A DNA stretch of 64,000 nucleotides from Marinobacter denitrificans (GTDB taxonomy: Bacteria > Pseudomonadota > Gammaproteobacteria > Pseudomonadales > Oleiphilaceae). The first letter of the stretch is position 1; each line of letters opens with the position of its first letter. The position numbers were made by a program, and so were the translations under genes. The stretch lies in assembly GCF_008795955.1 (NCBI RefSeq), contig NZ_VMHN01000003.1:237585-301584 (forward strand), given 5' to 3'. Shown piece by piece: positions 26,775 through 35,817 of this stretch. Below the pieces are notes generated by a model that had not been told where the DNA came from, did no database searches, and worked only from the letters and a program-made list of their open reading frames with translations.

Positions 26775-28001
26775 ATGGCAGAAGCCGCCAATAAAGAAAC
26801 CGGCCAGACCAAACCGCGTAAGGTTAAGTATCGCAAGAACAAGGCCAGCTGGAATCCGGCCATGCAGGCGGTTCCGGTGCCGGGCATTCGTCGCATGGTG
26901 AATATGGCGGCCACCATGAAGGATGTCATCCATCTTTCCATCGGTCAGCCGGATTTGCCGACACCCAAGCATGTCATCGATGCCTATATCGATGCCCTCA
27001 ATGCGGGGCAGACAGGCTACACCATGGACGCGGGCCTGCCTGAGCTACTCGTAGCGCTGCGCGATTATTACGGGGCCCGCTACGATCGCAAGCTGACACG
27101 GGACAATATCCTGATTACCAGTGGCGCCACCGAGGCCATGTACCTGGCGATTTCGGCCACGTCAGCACCCGGGCGTCAGTTCATTGTGACGGACCCGTCC
27201 TTTCTGCTTTATGCACCGTTGATTCGCATGAATGGCGGTGAGGTGAAGTTCGTCCCCACCCACGCGGAAAACGATCATCAACTGGATCCCGATGAGGTCA
27301 TCCGCGCGATGGGGTCTCGGACGTTTGCCCTGATCCTCAACAATCCGAATAACCCAACGGGGGCGGTTTACCCCCGCAGCACCATTGAGACCATTCTCGA
27401 AGAGTGCGCCTACCGTGGTATCCAGGTATACGCGGATGAGGTCTACGACCATCTGATTTTCGACGATGATGACTTCGCCAGCGTGCTGAACTGCTCGATG
27501 GATCTGGATAACATCATGTGCATCAGCAGTTTCTCCAAGACCTACAGTATGGCGGGGCTGCGGGTAGGCTGGGTGATTGCAAGCCAGGCCGCCATCAAAT
27601 CCCTCCGCCGGTTCCACATGTTCACGACCTCAGTAGCGAACACGCCTTCGCAGTTTGCCGGTGTAGCCGCCCTGACTGGCGATCAGCAGTGTGTCAGGAA
27701 CATGGTGGACATCTATCGTGAACGCCGCGACAAGGTGGTGGAACTGATTGATCAAACGCCTTACATGACAGGTTACAAACCCGGAGGTGCCTTCTTTGCC
27801 TTCCCGGATCTGCCTCGGCATGTGGATGGCTCTGATCTCGCACTGCGGATGCTCAAGGAAACCGGCGTCTGCCTGGTTCCCGGTGACGCCTTCGGTGAAG
27901 CCTGCACCAACGCCGTCCGTATCAGTTTCTCGACCACTTGTGAGAAGCTGGAGGAAGCGTTCGACAGGATCATTCCCTGGATGGCGAAACAGCAGTTCTG
28001 A
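26775..28001 (+). CDS. Class I pyridoxal-phosphate aminotransferase
   Basis: A 408-residue fold-type I aminotransferase, probably acting on aspartate, aromatic or related amino acids. Motifs: NNPNNPTGAVYP (substrate/PLP region), YADEVYDHLIF, and the PLP lysine in SSFSKTYSMAGLRVGW; a late RISFST arginine binds the carboxylate. AGGAGGT at 26764-26770 favours ATG 26775 over the in-frame GTG 26769. The N-terminal lysine-rich tail (KETGQTKPRKVKYRKNK) is an unusual extension. It is followed 5 bp later by the CPXCG gene, likely an operon. Confidence 0.92.
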   Translation: MAEAANKETGQTKPRKVKYRKNKASWNPAMQAVPVPGIRRMVNMAATMKDVIHLSIGQPDLPTPKHVIDAYIDALNAGQTGYTMDAGLPELLVALRDYYGARYDRKLTRDNILITSGATEAMYLAISATSAPGRQFIVTDPSFLLYAPLIRMNGGEVKFVPTHAENDHQLDPDEVIRAMGSRTFALILNNPNNPTGAVYPRSTIETILEECAYRGIQVYADEVYDHLIFDDDDFASVLNCSMDLDNIMCISSFSKTYSMAGLRVGWVIASQAAIKSLRRFHMFTTSVANTPSQFAGVAALTGDQQCVRNMVDIYRERRDKVVELIDQTPYMTGYKPGGAFFAFPDLPRHVDGSDLALRMLKETGVCLVPGDAFGEACTNAVRISFSTTCEKLEEAFDRIIPWMAKQQF

Positions 28002-28006
28002 CCACC

Positions 28007-28198
28007 ATGTCAGCCCTGGACTCGGTGCTCATCCAATGCCCTTACTGTTGGGAGACGCTGGACCTCAGCGTCGACCCTTCAGTGGCTGATCAGGAGTACG
28101 TAGAGGATTGCCAGGTGTGCTGCCAGCCCATCGTGGTCCATGTTGTCCTGGACGATAATCTGACCCCAACGGTGGACGTCCGGGCCGAGAACGAATAA
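28007..28198 (+). CDS. CPXCG-motif cysteine-rich protein
   Basis: A 63-residue putative zinc-binding protein. It has two cysteine pairs, CPYC and CQVC, with an acidic linker and tail, matching the small CPXCG protein family of unknown function. It lies 5 bp after the aminotransferase and 14 bp before the lipoprotein gene, so these three are probably cotranscribed. Confidence 0.88.
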   Translation: MSALDSVLIQCPYCWETLDLSVDPSVADQEYVEDCQVCCQPIVVHVVLDDNLTPTVDVRAENE

Positions 28199-28212
28199 GG
28201 AGATTTGCCCTG

Positions 28213-28782
28213 ATGTTCATCACCCCTTCCCGTTTTATCTCGGTTATCGTGCTGATTTCCGTCGCGTTACTGGGAGGCTGTGCCAGCCTGTCCCCCTATT
28301 CCATATCCGAGGCAACACTGGAGCGCCACCTTCAGGATACCGTCAGCGCCTTTGACCGGCAGCAGTTGCAAAGTGGCTCACCACTGAGCCTTAACCTGAG
28401 CAATGCGGATATCACCCTGGGCCCGGATGGCCGTGACGTGGCGGTGATTGATTTGCGTGGTCAGGTGTCCCTGAATGCCCTGTTGGCCAAGCTGCCAGTG
28501 GACATTGCCCTGAAAGTGGAGGGTGCTCCGGTTTACGACAGCGAAGAGAAAGCCATTTACATCCGCCGTCTGCAGTTACTCGAGAGTAGTATTGATTCGC
28601 CCTATTTCAAGGGGGACCTGAAGCCTGTAACCGACACGGTTATGAGGGCTGTCGCCCAGATGCTGGAAACCATGCCGGTGTACCGACTGGATGAAGCGGA
28701 CTTCACCCAGCGGATGTTCGGCATGGTCCCCATGGGCGTACGCGTAGCGCCCGGGCGGCTTGAGTTTGTTATGGCCGACTAG
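28213..28782 (+). CDS. DUF1439 (YceB-like) lipoprotein
   Basis: A 189-residue lipoprotein. The signal peptide ends in a lipobox LLGGC with Cys at residue 22. The mature part (SISEATLERHLQDTV, an NLSNADITLGPDGRD strand region) fits DUF1439/YceB, a lipid-binding-like TULIP-related fold predicted for the outer membrane. No ligand is known. It ends one base before the stop of the convergent dehydrogenase. Confidence 0.85.
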   Translation: MFITPSRFISVIVLISVALLGGCASLSPYSISEATLERHLQDTVSAFDRQQLQSGSPLSLNLSNADITLGPDGRDVAVIDLRGQVSLNALLAKLPVDIALKVEGAPVYDSEEKAIYIRRLQLLESSIDSPYFKGDLKPVTDTVMRAVAQMLETMPVYRLDEADFTQRMFGMVPMGVRVAPGRLEFVMAD

Positions 28783-29934
28783 TTATTTCAGGCGGTCGCG
28801 GACGGCCTTGCCAATTTCCTGGGTGCCGCGCCTGGTGCCGGCATTTTCAGCCAGGTCTGCAGCGACGGCATCGAACAGTTCCTGGCCAGCTGCGGCTAAT
28901 GCCGGGTTGTTCCGCCCCAGCCAGTCCAGCATACGTGCCGTGGTAAACAGCATGGCTGTGGGGTCGGCGAGCCCCTGCCCGGCAATGTCCGGCGCACTCC
29001 CGTGGGTCGGTTCGAACATCGAAGGCATGTTTGGGTCGTCAGGATTGAGGTTGCAGGAGGGAGCTACCCCCATCCCGCCGGAGAGCACCGCCGCCAGATC
29101 GGTCAGGATGTCGCCTTGCAGGTTACTGGCAACCACCACGTCGAAAGCCCAGGGGGCCTGAACAAACTTCATGCAGGCTGCATCCACCAGCTCATGGTGG
29201 GTGGCCACATCCGGGTACTGCTTTGCCATTTCCTCGAAGGCTTCTGAGTACATGTCTCCCCAGTAACGCAGGGCGTTGCGCTTGGTGACAATGCACACCT
29301 GGCTTTCGCAGGTTTTTCCATCCAGGGTCCGGAAATGGCGGGTTCTGCCCTGTTCGGCACGTGCGGCCGCCCGCAGCCGGGCCTGCTCAAAACCATAGCG
29401 GATAATCCGGTCGGTGGCCCGGCGGGTGAACACTTCCATCTGGGTGGCCACTTCGTCCGGTGAACCCTTGCGCAGGCGGCCGCCCTGGCTAACATACTCG
29501 CCCTCGCTGTTCTCACGGATCACGAGCATGTCGATGTCTTTGGCGCGCTCGTCTGCAAGGTACTGGCGGGCACCCGGCAGCAGCCTGGCAGGCCGTTCGC
29601 AGACCCATTGATCGAAGCCTTTGCGCATATCCAGCAGTGGCGCCAGGGAAATGCTGTCAGGCAACAGGTAGCGTTCCGGGTCGTCGACCGGGCCCGGGTC
29701 CCCAAGCGCCCCCAGAAGAATCGCGTCGTACTGTTTCAACTGGTCGAGAGCGTCAGCCGGCATGGATTCACCATTTTCTTCATGCCAGGCATGGGATGGC
29801 CAGGGGAAGCGGGTCCACTCCAGGGGCAGGCTGTGGCGGGACCTTAGCGCTTCCAGGCAGTGTACTGCCTCGGCAACCACTTCAGGGCCGATGCCGTCAC
29901 CGGGGGTTACGGCGATGCGGATATTCTGGGCCAT
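28783..29934 (-). CDS. Isocitrate/isopropylmalate-family dehydrogenase (tartrate dehydrogenase-like)
   Basis: A 383-residue metal- and NAD(P)-dependent beta-decarboxylating dehydrogenase. The start MAQNIRIAVTPGDGIGPEVV at 29934 is preceded by AAGGAG on the complement. Conserved pieces: LLPDSISLAPLLDMR, VIRENSEGEYVSQGGR, the catalytic-site lysine/aspartate region VDAACMKFVQAPWAFDVVVA, SNLQGDILTDLAA and EPTHGSAPDIAGQG. The Arg/Ser pattern is closer to tartrate/D-malate dehydrogenases than to LeuB, but the substrate is inference. It does not sit with leucine genes. Confidence 0.85.
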   Translation of the reverse strand: MAQNIRIAVTPGDGIGPEVVAEAVHCLEALRSRHSLPLEWTRFPWPSHAWHEENGESMPADALDQLKQYDAILLGALGDPGPVDDPERYLLPDSISLAPLLDMRKGFDQWVCERPARLLPGARQYLADERAKDIDMLVIRENSEGEYVSQGGRLRKGSPDEVATQMEVFTRRATDRIIRYGFEQARLRAAARAEQGRTRHFRTLDGKTCESQVCIVTKRNALRYWGDMYSEAFEEMAKQYPDVATHHELVDAACMKFVQAPWAFDVVVASNLQGDILTDLAAVLSGGMGVAPSCNLNPDDPNMPSMFEPTHGSAPDIAGQGLADPTAMLFTTARMLDWLGRNNPALAAAGQELFDAVAADLAENAGTRRGTQEIGKAVRDRLK

Positions 29935-30124
29935 TCCGGTTACTCCTTCGGGTCGCTTTGCTCGTATAAAGAATCGCGTGTTCCCAGTGTAGTCGGGTGT
30001 CACAGGGATTCCACACGATTTAACAAGACATAGGTTTTACCGGCAATGCTTTGATGGCTATAGTGCATTTGATTGTTATAGTCAGGTTCCGAAGAGCGAG
30101 CCATAAATCTGGTCAGGAGTTGCA

Positions 30125-30892
30125 GTGGATAATAAGCCTGCCGTTTTGTTTGATGAGTCTCATTGCGAGCAATGCGCCTGTGGAGAAGGACTCGATTTCG
30201 CATTTACCTTTGCATTCCAGCCGATCGTCGATATTACCAACGAGACTGTTTATGCGTACGAAGCCCTGGTGCGTGGGCCGGAGGGGGAGGGTGCCTACCA
30301 TGTTCTCTCGAAGGTCAATGAGAAAAACCGCTACTCCTTTGACCAGATATGCCGGGTAAAAGCCGTAAAGCTGGCGGCTCGCTTGGGTATGGAAACGAGG
30401 CTGAGTATCAACTTCATGCCCAATGCGGTGTACAACCCCGAGTATTGCATCAGGACCACGCTCGCTGCTGCACAGACGTACAAATTTGATACCCGCAAAA
30501 TCATATTTGAGCTGATCGAGACCGAGGATCTGTCATCGCTCGATCATCTGGTGAATATCATCAATTCCTACAAGGAGATGGGGTTCCATACCGCCCTGGA
30601 TGACTTTGGCGCCGGTTATTCTCGCTACAACATCCTGATCGCCAGTCCCCCAAACCTGCTGAAGCTTGATATGGGCCTGGTGCGGGACGTTCACAAAGAG
30701 CCGAACAAACAGGCGGTTGTTGCTGGTATCATCACGATGATGAAGCAGCTCGGTGGGCAAATCGTAGCTGAAGGTGTCGAGGTTAAAGAAGAGTACTTCT
30801 GGTTGCGGTCTCAGGGCATTACCCTGTTTCAGGGGTATCTCTTCGCCAAGCCGGGGTTTGAATGCCTGCCAGAGCCTTACTTTCCCTGTTAG
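30125..30892 (+). CDS. EAL-domain c-di-GMP phosphodiesterase
   Basis: A 255-residue stand-alone EAL protein from GTG 30125 (CAGGAG upstream). The key residues look intact: EALVRG, the Asn in INFMPN, ELIETE, DDFGAGYSRY, Lys in LLKLDMGL, AEGVE and FQGYLFA. So hydrolysis of c-di-GMP to pGpG is plausible. There is no sensor domain; residues 1-25 contain CEQCAC, a cysteine cluster that could be metal- or redox-responsive. A small membrane protein follows 21 bp later and could anchor it. Confidence 0.88.
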   Translation: MDNKPAVLFDESHCEQCACGEGLDFAFTFAFQPIVDITNETVYAYEALVRGPEGEGAYHVLSKVNEKNRYSFDQICRVKAVKLAARLGMETRLSINFMPNAVYNPEYCIRTTLAAAQTYKFDTRKIIFELIETEDLSSLDHLVNIINSYKEMGFHTALDDFGAGYSRYNILIASPPNLLKLDMGLVRDVHKEPNKQAVVAGIITMMKQLGGQIVAEGVEVKEEYFWLRSQGITLFQGYLFAKPGFECLPEPYFPC

Positions 30893-30913
30893 AAAAGCGT
30901 TCGAGGATCAACT

Positions 30914-31270
30914 TTGTTCTATCGCCTGATTACCATCGTTGGCGGGCTCATTTTCGTCATAGTCCTGTTCGCCCTGATCTGGTTCTTCTGCAAGCAGTTC
31001 CTGCTTCGCCACGGCGTCAAGGAGCAGGTATCTGACCATGCCACGGTGCTGGCCACCTGGACGTTTGCGGGTGTGGGTGTGGGCCTGGTCTTCGCCGTTC
31101 TGGGGGCTTTCGTCCTTGGTCCATGGGCCTTTTATCGCACACTGCGCGGGCATGACGTGCCGGTGTCGGATGCGGCTGCGATCTGGTGGGGCTTCGGTAT
31201 TGTCGTCGCCTCACTGGGTATCACGGCCGCCGGGTTCCTGGGGTTCCTGAAACTCGTGGGCGCCTATTAG
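30914..31270 (+). CDS. Small multi-pass membrane protein of unknown function
   Basis: A 118-residue protein with three predicted transmembrane helices: about residues 5-27, 48-75 and 88-115. The start is TTG 30914 with GAGG at 30903-30906. No motif is recognised. It follows the EAL gene by 21 bp and may be cotranscribed. The convergent LysR gene ends 9 bp away. Confidence 0.65.
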   Translation: MFYRLITIVGGLIFVIVLFALIWFFCKQFLLRHGVKEQVSDHATVLATWTFAGVGVGLVFAVLGAFVLGPWAFYRTLRGHDVPVSDAAAIWWGFGIVVASLGITAAGFLGFLKLVGAY

Positions 31271-31279
31271 CGGCCGGGG

Positions 31280-32173
31280 TCACGCAATGCTGTTCAGTTG
31301 CTCCCGGAACCATACCAGCGCCGGCTCCCGCTCATAGGCTTTGTGCCAGTACAAGTGCACATCAATAGGAGGCAGGTCCGCCGGGGTAGTGTGAATGTCG
31401 ATATCCGCCCGCTCTGCGATAATCCGTGCGTAATTCTCCGGCATGGTCAGTAGCAGATCGGTTCCCTCTGCTACGCGACAAGCGGCGTAATAATGCTGGC
31501 ATCGCAGCCTGATGTTTCGCTGCACCCCGAAACGCGACAGCTCGAAATCCTCGATGCCCGGCCCCTCGGAGCGGGATGACACAAGCACGTGTTTCGCTTC
31601 CAGGTATTTGTCCATCGTCAGTTCGCCGGCGATCAGCGGGTGCCCCTTTCGTGCCAGCACCACCAGGCGATCCCGCCGTAACAGGTCATGGCCAGTCTGA
31701 TTGCTGACTGGCAATAGTACATCCACCGCAAAATCCAGCTTGCCTGCGGCCAACTGGGTTTCCATGTCCCGTCGGGGCACTCTCTGGCTGATGATTTCGA
31801 GCTCCGGGTAGCTCTCAAGCCGGCCCATCAGTTTTGGCAAAAAGGTCGATTCCAGGATATCCCGCAATGCCAGTGAGTAGGTTTTACGCTGGTTGGCGGG
31901 GTCGAACGCGTGGAACTGGTTAACCGCGCTCTGGATCTGGGTCAGCCCGGGTCGCATGGATTCCAGAAAGCGACGGGCCAGGGGCGTGGGTACCATCTGG
32001 TTGCCCTGACGGCTGAACAAGGGGTCATCGAAATGCTCCCGCAACCGTGACAGGGAATGGCTGACCGCCGGCTGGGTAAGGTGCAGGGCTCTGGCCGCAC
32101 GGGTAAGGCTGCCTTCCCGGTATATGGTGTCGAATACATGCAGCAGGTTCAGATCCAGCCGGTTGAGTGCCAT
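31280..32173 (-). CDS. LysR-family transcriptional regulator
   Basis: A 297-residue regulator. The N-terminal winged HTH is clear (GSLTRAARALHLTQPAVSHS, LSRLREHFDDPLFSRQ), followed by a periplasmic-binding-like effector domain. The start is 120 bp from the divergent acyl-CoA dehydrogenase operon, the usual LysR arrangement. It is therefore the likely regulator of that catabolic operon; its inducer is unknown. The intergenic region holds AT-rich sequence where an operator could lie. Confidence 0.92.
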   Translation of the reverse strand: MALNRLDLNLLHVFDTIYREGSLTRAARALHLTQPAVSHSLSRLREHFDDPLFSRQGNQMVPTPLARRFLESMRPGLTQIQSAVNQFHAFDPANQRKTYSLALRDILESTFLPKLMGRLESYPELEIISQRVPRRDMETQLAAGKLDFAVDVLLPVSNQTGHDLLRRDRLVVLARKGHPLIAGELTMDKYLEAKHVLVSSRSEGPGIEDFELSRFGVQRNIRLRCQHYYAACRVAEGTDLLLTMPENYARIIAERADIDIHTTPADLPPIDVHLYWHKAYEREPALVWFREQLNSIA

Positions 32174-32293
32174 GGGCGCCTCCTGTTCGCGAATAAACAG
32201 TTCTTATGATAAAGGATAAGAATAATTCAGTCGCGTAATAGTTAGGAGAAATCTAGACTGGTGTCATATTGGTTTAACCACGAGGATACGGCG

Positions 32294-33505
32294 ATGGATT
32301 TCAATATTTCCGAGAAAGGCCAGGACTATCTCAAGCGCGTCAAAACCTTCATGAAGGAAGAAATCTTCCCTATTGAAGAGCAGTACCACAAGGAATTGAT
32401 GGCGCAGGAAAACCGCTGGGTGGTGCTGCCCATCATCAACGAACTGAAGGAAAAAGCCAAAGCCGAAGGTCTGTGGAATATGTTCTTCCCGGACGAGAAA
32501 AATGGCTGCGGCCTGCTGAACTCCGACTACGCCCTGATTGCCGAAGAAACCGGCCGCAGCTTCATTGCCCCGGAAATCTTCAACTGCAACGCCCCGGACA
32601 CCGGCAACATGGAAGTGCTGATCCACTACGGCTCAGAAGAACAGAAAGCCGAATGGCTGCCACGCCTGCAAAGTGGTGAAGTACGCTCGGCTTTCTGCAT
32701 GACCGAGCCCGCCGTTGCGTCCTCAGACGCCACCAATATGGAAGCCACCGCCATCGTTGAAGGTGATGAAGTCGTCCTCAACGGCCGCAAATGGTGGAGC
32801 ACAGGTGTGGGCCACCCGGACTGCAAGGTCGCCATTTTCATGGGCCTGACAGACCCGGACGCGCACAAGCACCGCCGCCATTCCATGGTGCTGGTACCGC
32901 TGGACACCCCGGGTGTCAAAATCGAACGCATGCTGCCTGTCTTCGGCGCCTACGATGAGCCTTATGGCCACGGGGTGGTGTCTTTCGAGAACGTGCGCCT
33001 GCCCAAGAGCGCCTTCATCGCCGGCCCGGGCCGCGGTTTTGAAATCGCACAAGGCCGTCTCGGGCCTGGCCGCGTACACCATTGCATGCGGGCCATTGGT
33101 GCGGCAGAACGCACTCTGGAATTGCTGATCAAGCGCGCCACCAGCCGCGAAGCCTTCGGTCGCCCGATTGCCAAGCTGGGCGGTAACCCGGACATTATTG
33201 CCAATGCGCGTATGTCGATTGAGCAGGCTCGGTTGCTGACATTGAAATGCGCCTGGGCGCTGGATACCAAGGGTATTTCGGGTGCTTTGCAGGAAGTGTC
33301 GATGATCAAGGCGGTGATTCCCAAGATGCTCCAGCAGATTGTGGACGATGCCATTCAGATTCACGGTGGTGCCGGTGTCAGCGATGACGATTTCCCCCTG
33401 ACCCAGTTGTTCGCCTATGCTCGGGTTCTGCGCCTGGCCGATGGGCCGGATGAGGTTCACCGTGCGATGGTTGCCCGGTTGGAGCTGGCCAAGTATCGGG
33501 GCTGA
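32294..33505 (+). CDS. ACAD10/11-like acyl-CoA dehydrogenase
   Basis: A 403-residue flavin acyl-CoA dehydrogenase-fold protein. AFCMTEPAVASSDATN, the FAD site TGVGHPDC, GGAGVSDDD and the C-terminal RVLRLADGPDEVHRAMVARL are visible. The RLADGPDEVH motif replaces the usual catalytic-Glu YEGT region, as in ACAD10/11 and LvaC-type proteins. Those act on 4-phosphooxy-acyl-CoAs with an APH-type kinase. ATG 32294 was preferred over the in-frame GTG 32261. It is the first gene of the operon and diverges from the LysR gene. Confidence 0.88.
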   Translation: MDFNISEKGQDYLKRVKTFMKEEIFPIEEQYHKELMAQENRWVVLPIINELKEKAKAEGLWNMFFPDEKNGCGLLNSDYALIAEETGRSFIAPEIFNCNAPDTGNMEVLIHYGSEEQKAEWLPRLQSGEVRSAFCMTEPAVASSDATNMEATAIVEGDEVVLNGRKWWSTGVGHPDCKVAIFMGLTDPDAHKHRRHSMVLVPLDTPGVKIERMLPVFGAYDEPYGHGVVSFENVRLPKSAFIAGPGRGFEIAQGRLGPGRVHHCMRAIGAAERTLELLIKRATSREAFGRPIAKLGGNPDIIANARMSIEQARLLTLKCAWALDTKGISGALQEVSMIKAVIPKMLQQIVDDAIQIHGGAGVSDDDFPLTQLFAYARVLRLADGPDEVHRAMVARLELAKYRG

Positions 33506-33539
33506 CCTGCTTTTATCGTGGCCCTCTGACTGGGAGCTT

Positions 33540-33652
33540 GGAGACGGCGGGAGGATGTGTCAGAAACACGCTCCTTCGGCACATCCATGTGACGCTTGGA
33601 CTCCGCCCTCCATGGCTCCGTACAGTTTCTGACACATCCTCCCGCCGTCTCC
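33540..33652. repeat. Inverted-repeat element A, with 28-bp perfect arms
   Basis: The left arm 33540-33567 and the right arm 33625-33652 are exact reverse complements; the loop is 57 bp (33568-33624). The loop, read on the complement, resembles the loop of element B (GGAGCCATGGA, GGCGGAG, then AGCGT). It lies between the acyl-CoA dehydrogenase and the SDR, inside the presumed operon. The arms could fold into a very stable RNA hairpin. It is probably a MITE-like or REP-like mobile element; no transposase is in the window. Confidence 0.85.
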
Positions 33653-33739
33653 GGCTAACTCAGGAGCAGGTCTGTGAGGGGAAGCGGAGTAAAGCAACAG
33701 GCTGTCTGGAAAAGTGGATCGGCTAGCTGAAATGTCTGG

Positions 33740-33852
33740 GAGCCGGCGATGGGGAGGTTCTTCTGAAACCCTGCGGAGCCATGGATGGCGGAGCGGAGCG
33801 TACAGGGACGTATTTACAGCGTGTTTCAGAAGGACCTCCCCGTCGACGGCTC
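33740..33852. repeat. Inverted-repeat element B, with 30-bp arms
   Basis: The left arm 33740-33769 and right arm 33823-33852 pair at 27 of 30 positions; two of the three mismatches become G-U in RNA. The loop (33770-33822) contains GCGGAGCCATGGATGGCGGA, shared with the complement of element A's loop. So A and B belong to one family in opposite orientation. Element B ends 43 bp before the SDR start. Confidence 0.8.
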
Positions 33853-33895
33853 ATGCGCCAAATTCATAATCACGAAAACACAGCGGAAAATAACG

Positions 33896-34711
33896 ATGAA
33901 ACAAAGAGTATTTATAACCGGCGGGGCCAGTGGCCTGGGCCGGGCGATTGCGTTGAAGTATGCCAAAAAGGGCGCGAAGGTCTGCATCGGTGATATTAAC
34001 CCGGAGCAGGGGGTTGCCGTCGAGCAGGAGATTAACAACGCCGGTGGCGAAGGTTACTTCGTTGAGTGCGATGTGCGCCGGCTGACGGACCTGGAGAAAA
34101 TCTGCGCGGACCTGACCGGTAAATGGGGTGGGGTGGACGTTGTGGTCAACAACGCCGGCGTTGCCTCCGCGGGTTCCATTGAAGACACCACCATGGCCGA
34201 CTGGGAATGGATCATGGACATCAACGTGCTGGGTGTGGTTCGGGGCTGCAAGGCTTTTACCCCGCAGTTCAAGAAGCAGGGTGCCGGCGCGTTTGTGAAT
34301 ATCGCCTCCATGGCAGGGCTCATGCTCGCGCCGCTGATGGATAGCTACAATGTATCGAAGGCAGGTGTGATTGCGCTCTCGGAAACCCTGAGCCAGGAAT
34401 TGAGAGACTCCGGCATACACGTCAGCTGCGTGTGCCCGGCGTTTTTCCAGACCAATCTCACCAGCAGCATGCGGTCGGATATTCCCGGTATCCAGCAGAA
34501 TGTGAACAAACTGATGAAGCGCTCCACCATCACCGCTGAAAATGTGGCTGACGATATTATTCGCGCGGTGGAAAAGGGCGATTTCTGGGTGCTGCCCCAT
34601 GCCAAAGAACGCCGTATGTGGATGGTCAAGCGCCATGCGCCCAAGGCGTTTGACTGGTTGATGCACCAGGAGAGTAAGCGCTGGATGAAGAAAATGGGCG
34701 GTAAGGCTTAA
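33896..34711 (+). CDS. Short-chain dehydrogenase/reductase
   Basis: A 271-residue SDR. The cofactor loop GGASGLGRAIALKYAKKGA (about 8-26), NNAGVAS, the catalytic Ser in VNIASMAGL and YNVSKAG are present. The ATG 33896 was chosen because the glycine-rich loop begins right after it; upstream open sequence is element B. It may interconvert 4-keto and 4-hydroxy (or 3-keto and 3-hydroxy) acyl-CoA in the operon. Confidence 0.9.
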   Translation: MKQRVFITGGASGLGRAIALKYAKKGAKVCIGDINPEQGVAVEQEINNAGGEGYFVECDVRRLTDLEKICADLTGKWGGVDVVVNNAGVASAGSIEDTTMADWEWIMDINVLGVVRGCKAFTPQFKKQGAGAFVNIASMAGLMLAPLMDSYNVSKAGVIALSETLSQELRDSGIHVSCVCPAFFQTNLTSSMRSDIPGIQQNVNKLMKRSTITAENVADDIIRAVEKGDFWVLPHAKERRMWMVKRHAPKAFDWLMHQESKRWMKKMGGKA

Positions 34712-34752
34712 GTCACCGTTTAACACAGAATCAGGAAGTAAGGGAGAGCCGA

Positions 34753-35817
34753 ATGACCCAGATTGACCAGGCTGTTGATATCCGCGAAGGCGAAGAGCTG
34801 GATGTTGCGGCTGTTGACCGCTTCATGAAGCAGGCCATTCCGGACCTGGAAGGCGCGCCTGCAATCAAGCAGTACCCCGGCGGTGCTTCCAACCTGACCT
34901 ACCAGGTAGATTACGGCGACCGTTCCTACGTCCTGCGCCGGCCGCCGTTCGGCAAGATCGCCAAGTCCGCCCATGACATGCTGCGGGAAGCGAAGGTAAT
35001 GCGGGCTCTCAAGCCTGAGTTCCCCTATGTTCCGAATATCGTCGCCATCTGTGATGATCATGACGTACTGGGCTGCGATTTCTACGTGATGGAACGCCTG
35101 AAGGGCATCATCCTGAGGCAGGATTTCCCCAAGGACTTCGAGCTCAGCGAGGCAGATACCCCCAAGCTGTGCCTGAACGTGATCGATAAGCTGGTGGATC
35201 TGCATAAGGTAGATGCCAAAGCCACTGGCCTGGACAAGCTGGGCAAGGGCGCGGGCTATGTACAGCGCCAGATTGGCGGCTGGAGTGACCGCTTCCGCAA
35301 AGCGAAAACCGATGACGTGGGTGACTTCGAGACAGTCATGACATGGCTGAATGACAAGATGCCGGAGGATGTCGCCCAAGTCGTCATCCACAACGACTAC
35401 CGCTTCGATAATGTGGTACTGAATCCGGACAACCCGTTCGAGGTGATCGGCGTTCTGGACTGGGAAATGGCGACCATCGGGGACCCGTTGATGGACCTGG
35501 GCAATAGTCTGGCGTACTGGATTGAGGCGGATGACGAAGGCCCGTTCCAAATGCTTCGTCGCCAGCCCACGCATCAGCCCGGAATGCTGACCCGCAGGGA
35601 AGTGGTCGCTTACTACGCGGAGAAGTCCGGCCTGAAAATCGACAACTTCGACTTCTATGAAATCTACGGCCTGTTCCGGCTGGCGGTGATTGTCCAGCAG
35701 ATCTATTACCGCTTCTACCATGGCCAGACCAAAGACAAGCGCTTCGCCGCCTTTGGCCATGCCGCCAATTACCTGGAGAAGCGTTGCCAGCGACTGATCG
35801 AGGCGAGCGACCTGTAA
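34753..35817 (+). CDS. APH-type phosphotransferase (LvaA/ACAD10-11 kinase-like)
   Basis: A 354-residue aminoglycoside/choline-kinase-fold protein. ATP-site GGASNLTYQVDYGDRSYVL, the Brenner-type catalytic HNDYRFDN with Asp, and the metal-binding LDWEMATIGDPLMDLG are intact. In ACAD10/11 and LvaA a kinase of this family phosphorylates the 4-hydroxyl of 4-hydroxyacyl-CoA before the acyl-CoA dehydrogenase partner acts. The neighbouring ACAD-like gene supports the same role. Its TAA overlaps the next ATG (TAATG). Confidence 0.9.
   Translation: MTQIDQAVDIREGEELDVAAVDRFMKQAIPDLEGAPAIKQYPGGASNLTYQVDYGDRSYVLRRPPFGKIAKSAHDMLREAKVMRALKPEFPYVPNIVAICDDHDVLGCDFYVMERLKGIILRQDFPKDFELSEADTPKLCLNVIDKLVDLHKVDAKATGLDKLGKGAGYVQRQIGGWSDRFRKAKTDDVGDFETVMTWLNDKMPEDVAQVVIHNDYRFDNVVLNPDNPFEVIGVLDWEMATIGDPLMDLGNSLAYWIEADDEGPFQMLRRQPTHQPGMLTRREVVAYYAEKSGLKIDNFDFYEIYGLFRLAVIVQQIYYRFYHGQTKDKRFAAFGHAANYLEKRCQRLIEASDL

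Noticed and set aside
32723..33460. 245-residue minus-strand open frame inside the acyl-CoA dehydrogenase gene
   Set aside because: No ribosome site or domain, and the + strand product is a full acyl-CoA dehydrogenase.
33785..33895. Upstream extension of the SDR gene
   Set aside because: This stretch is inverted-repeat element B, and the Rossmann motif begins right after ATG 33896.
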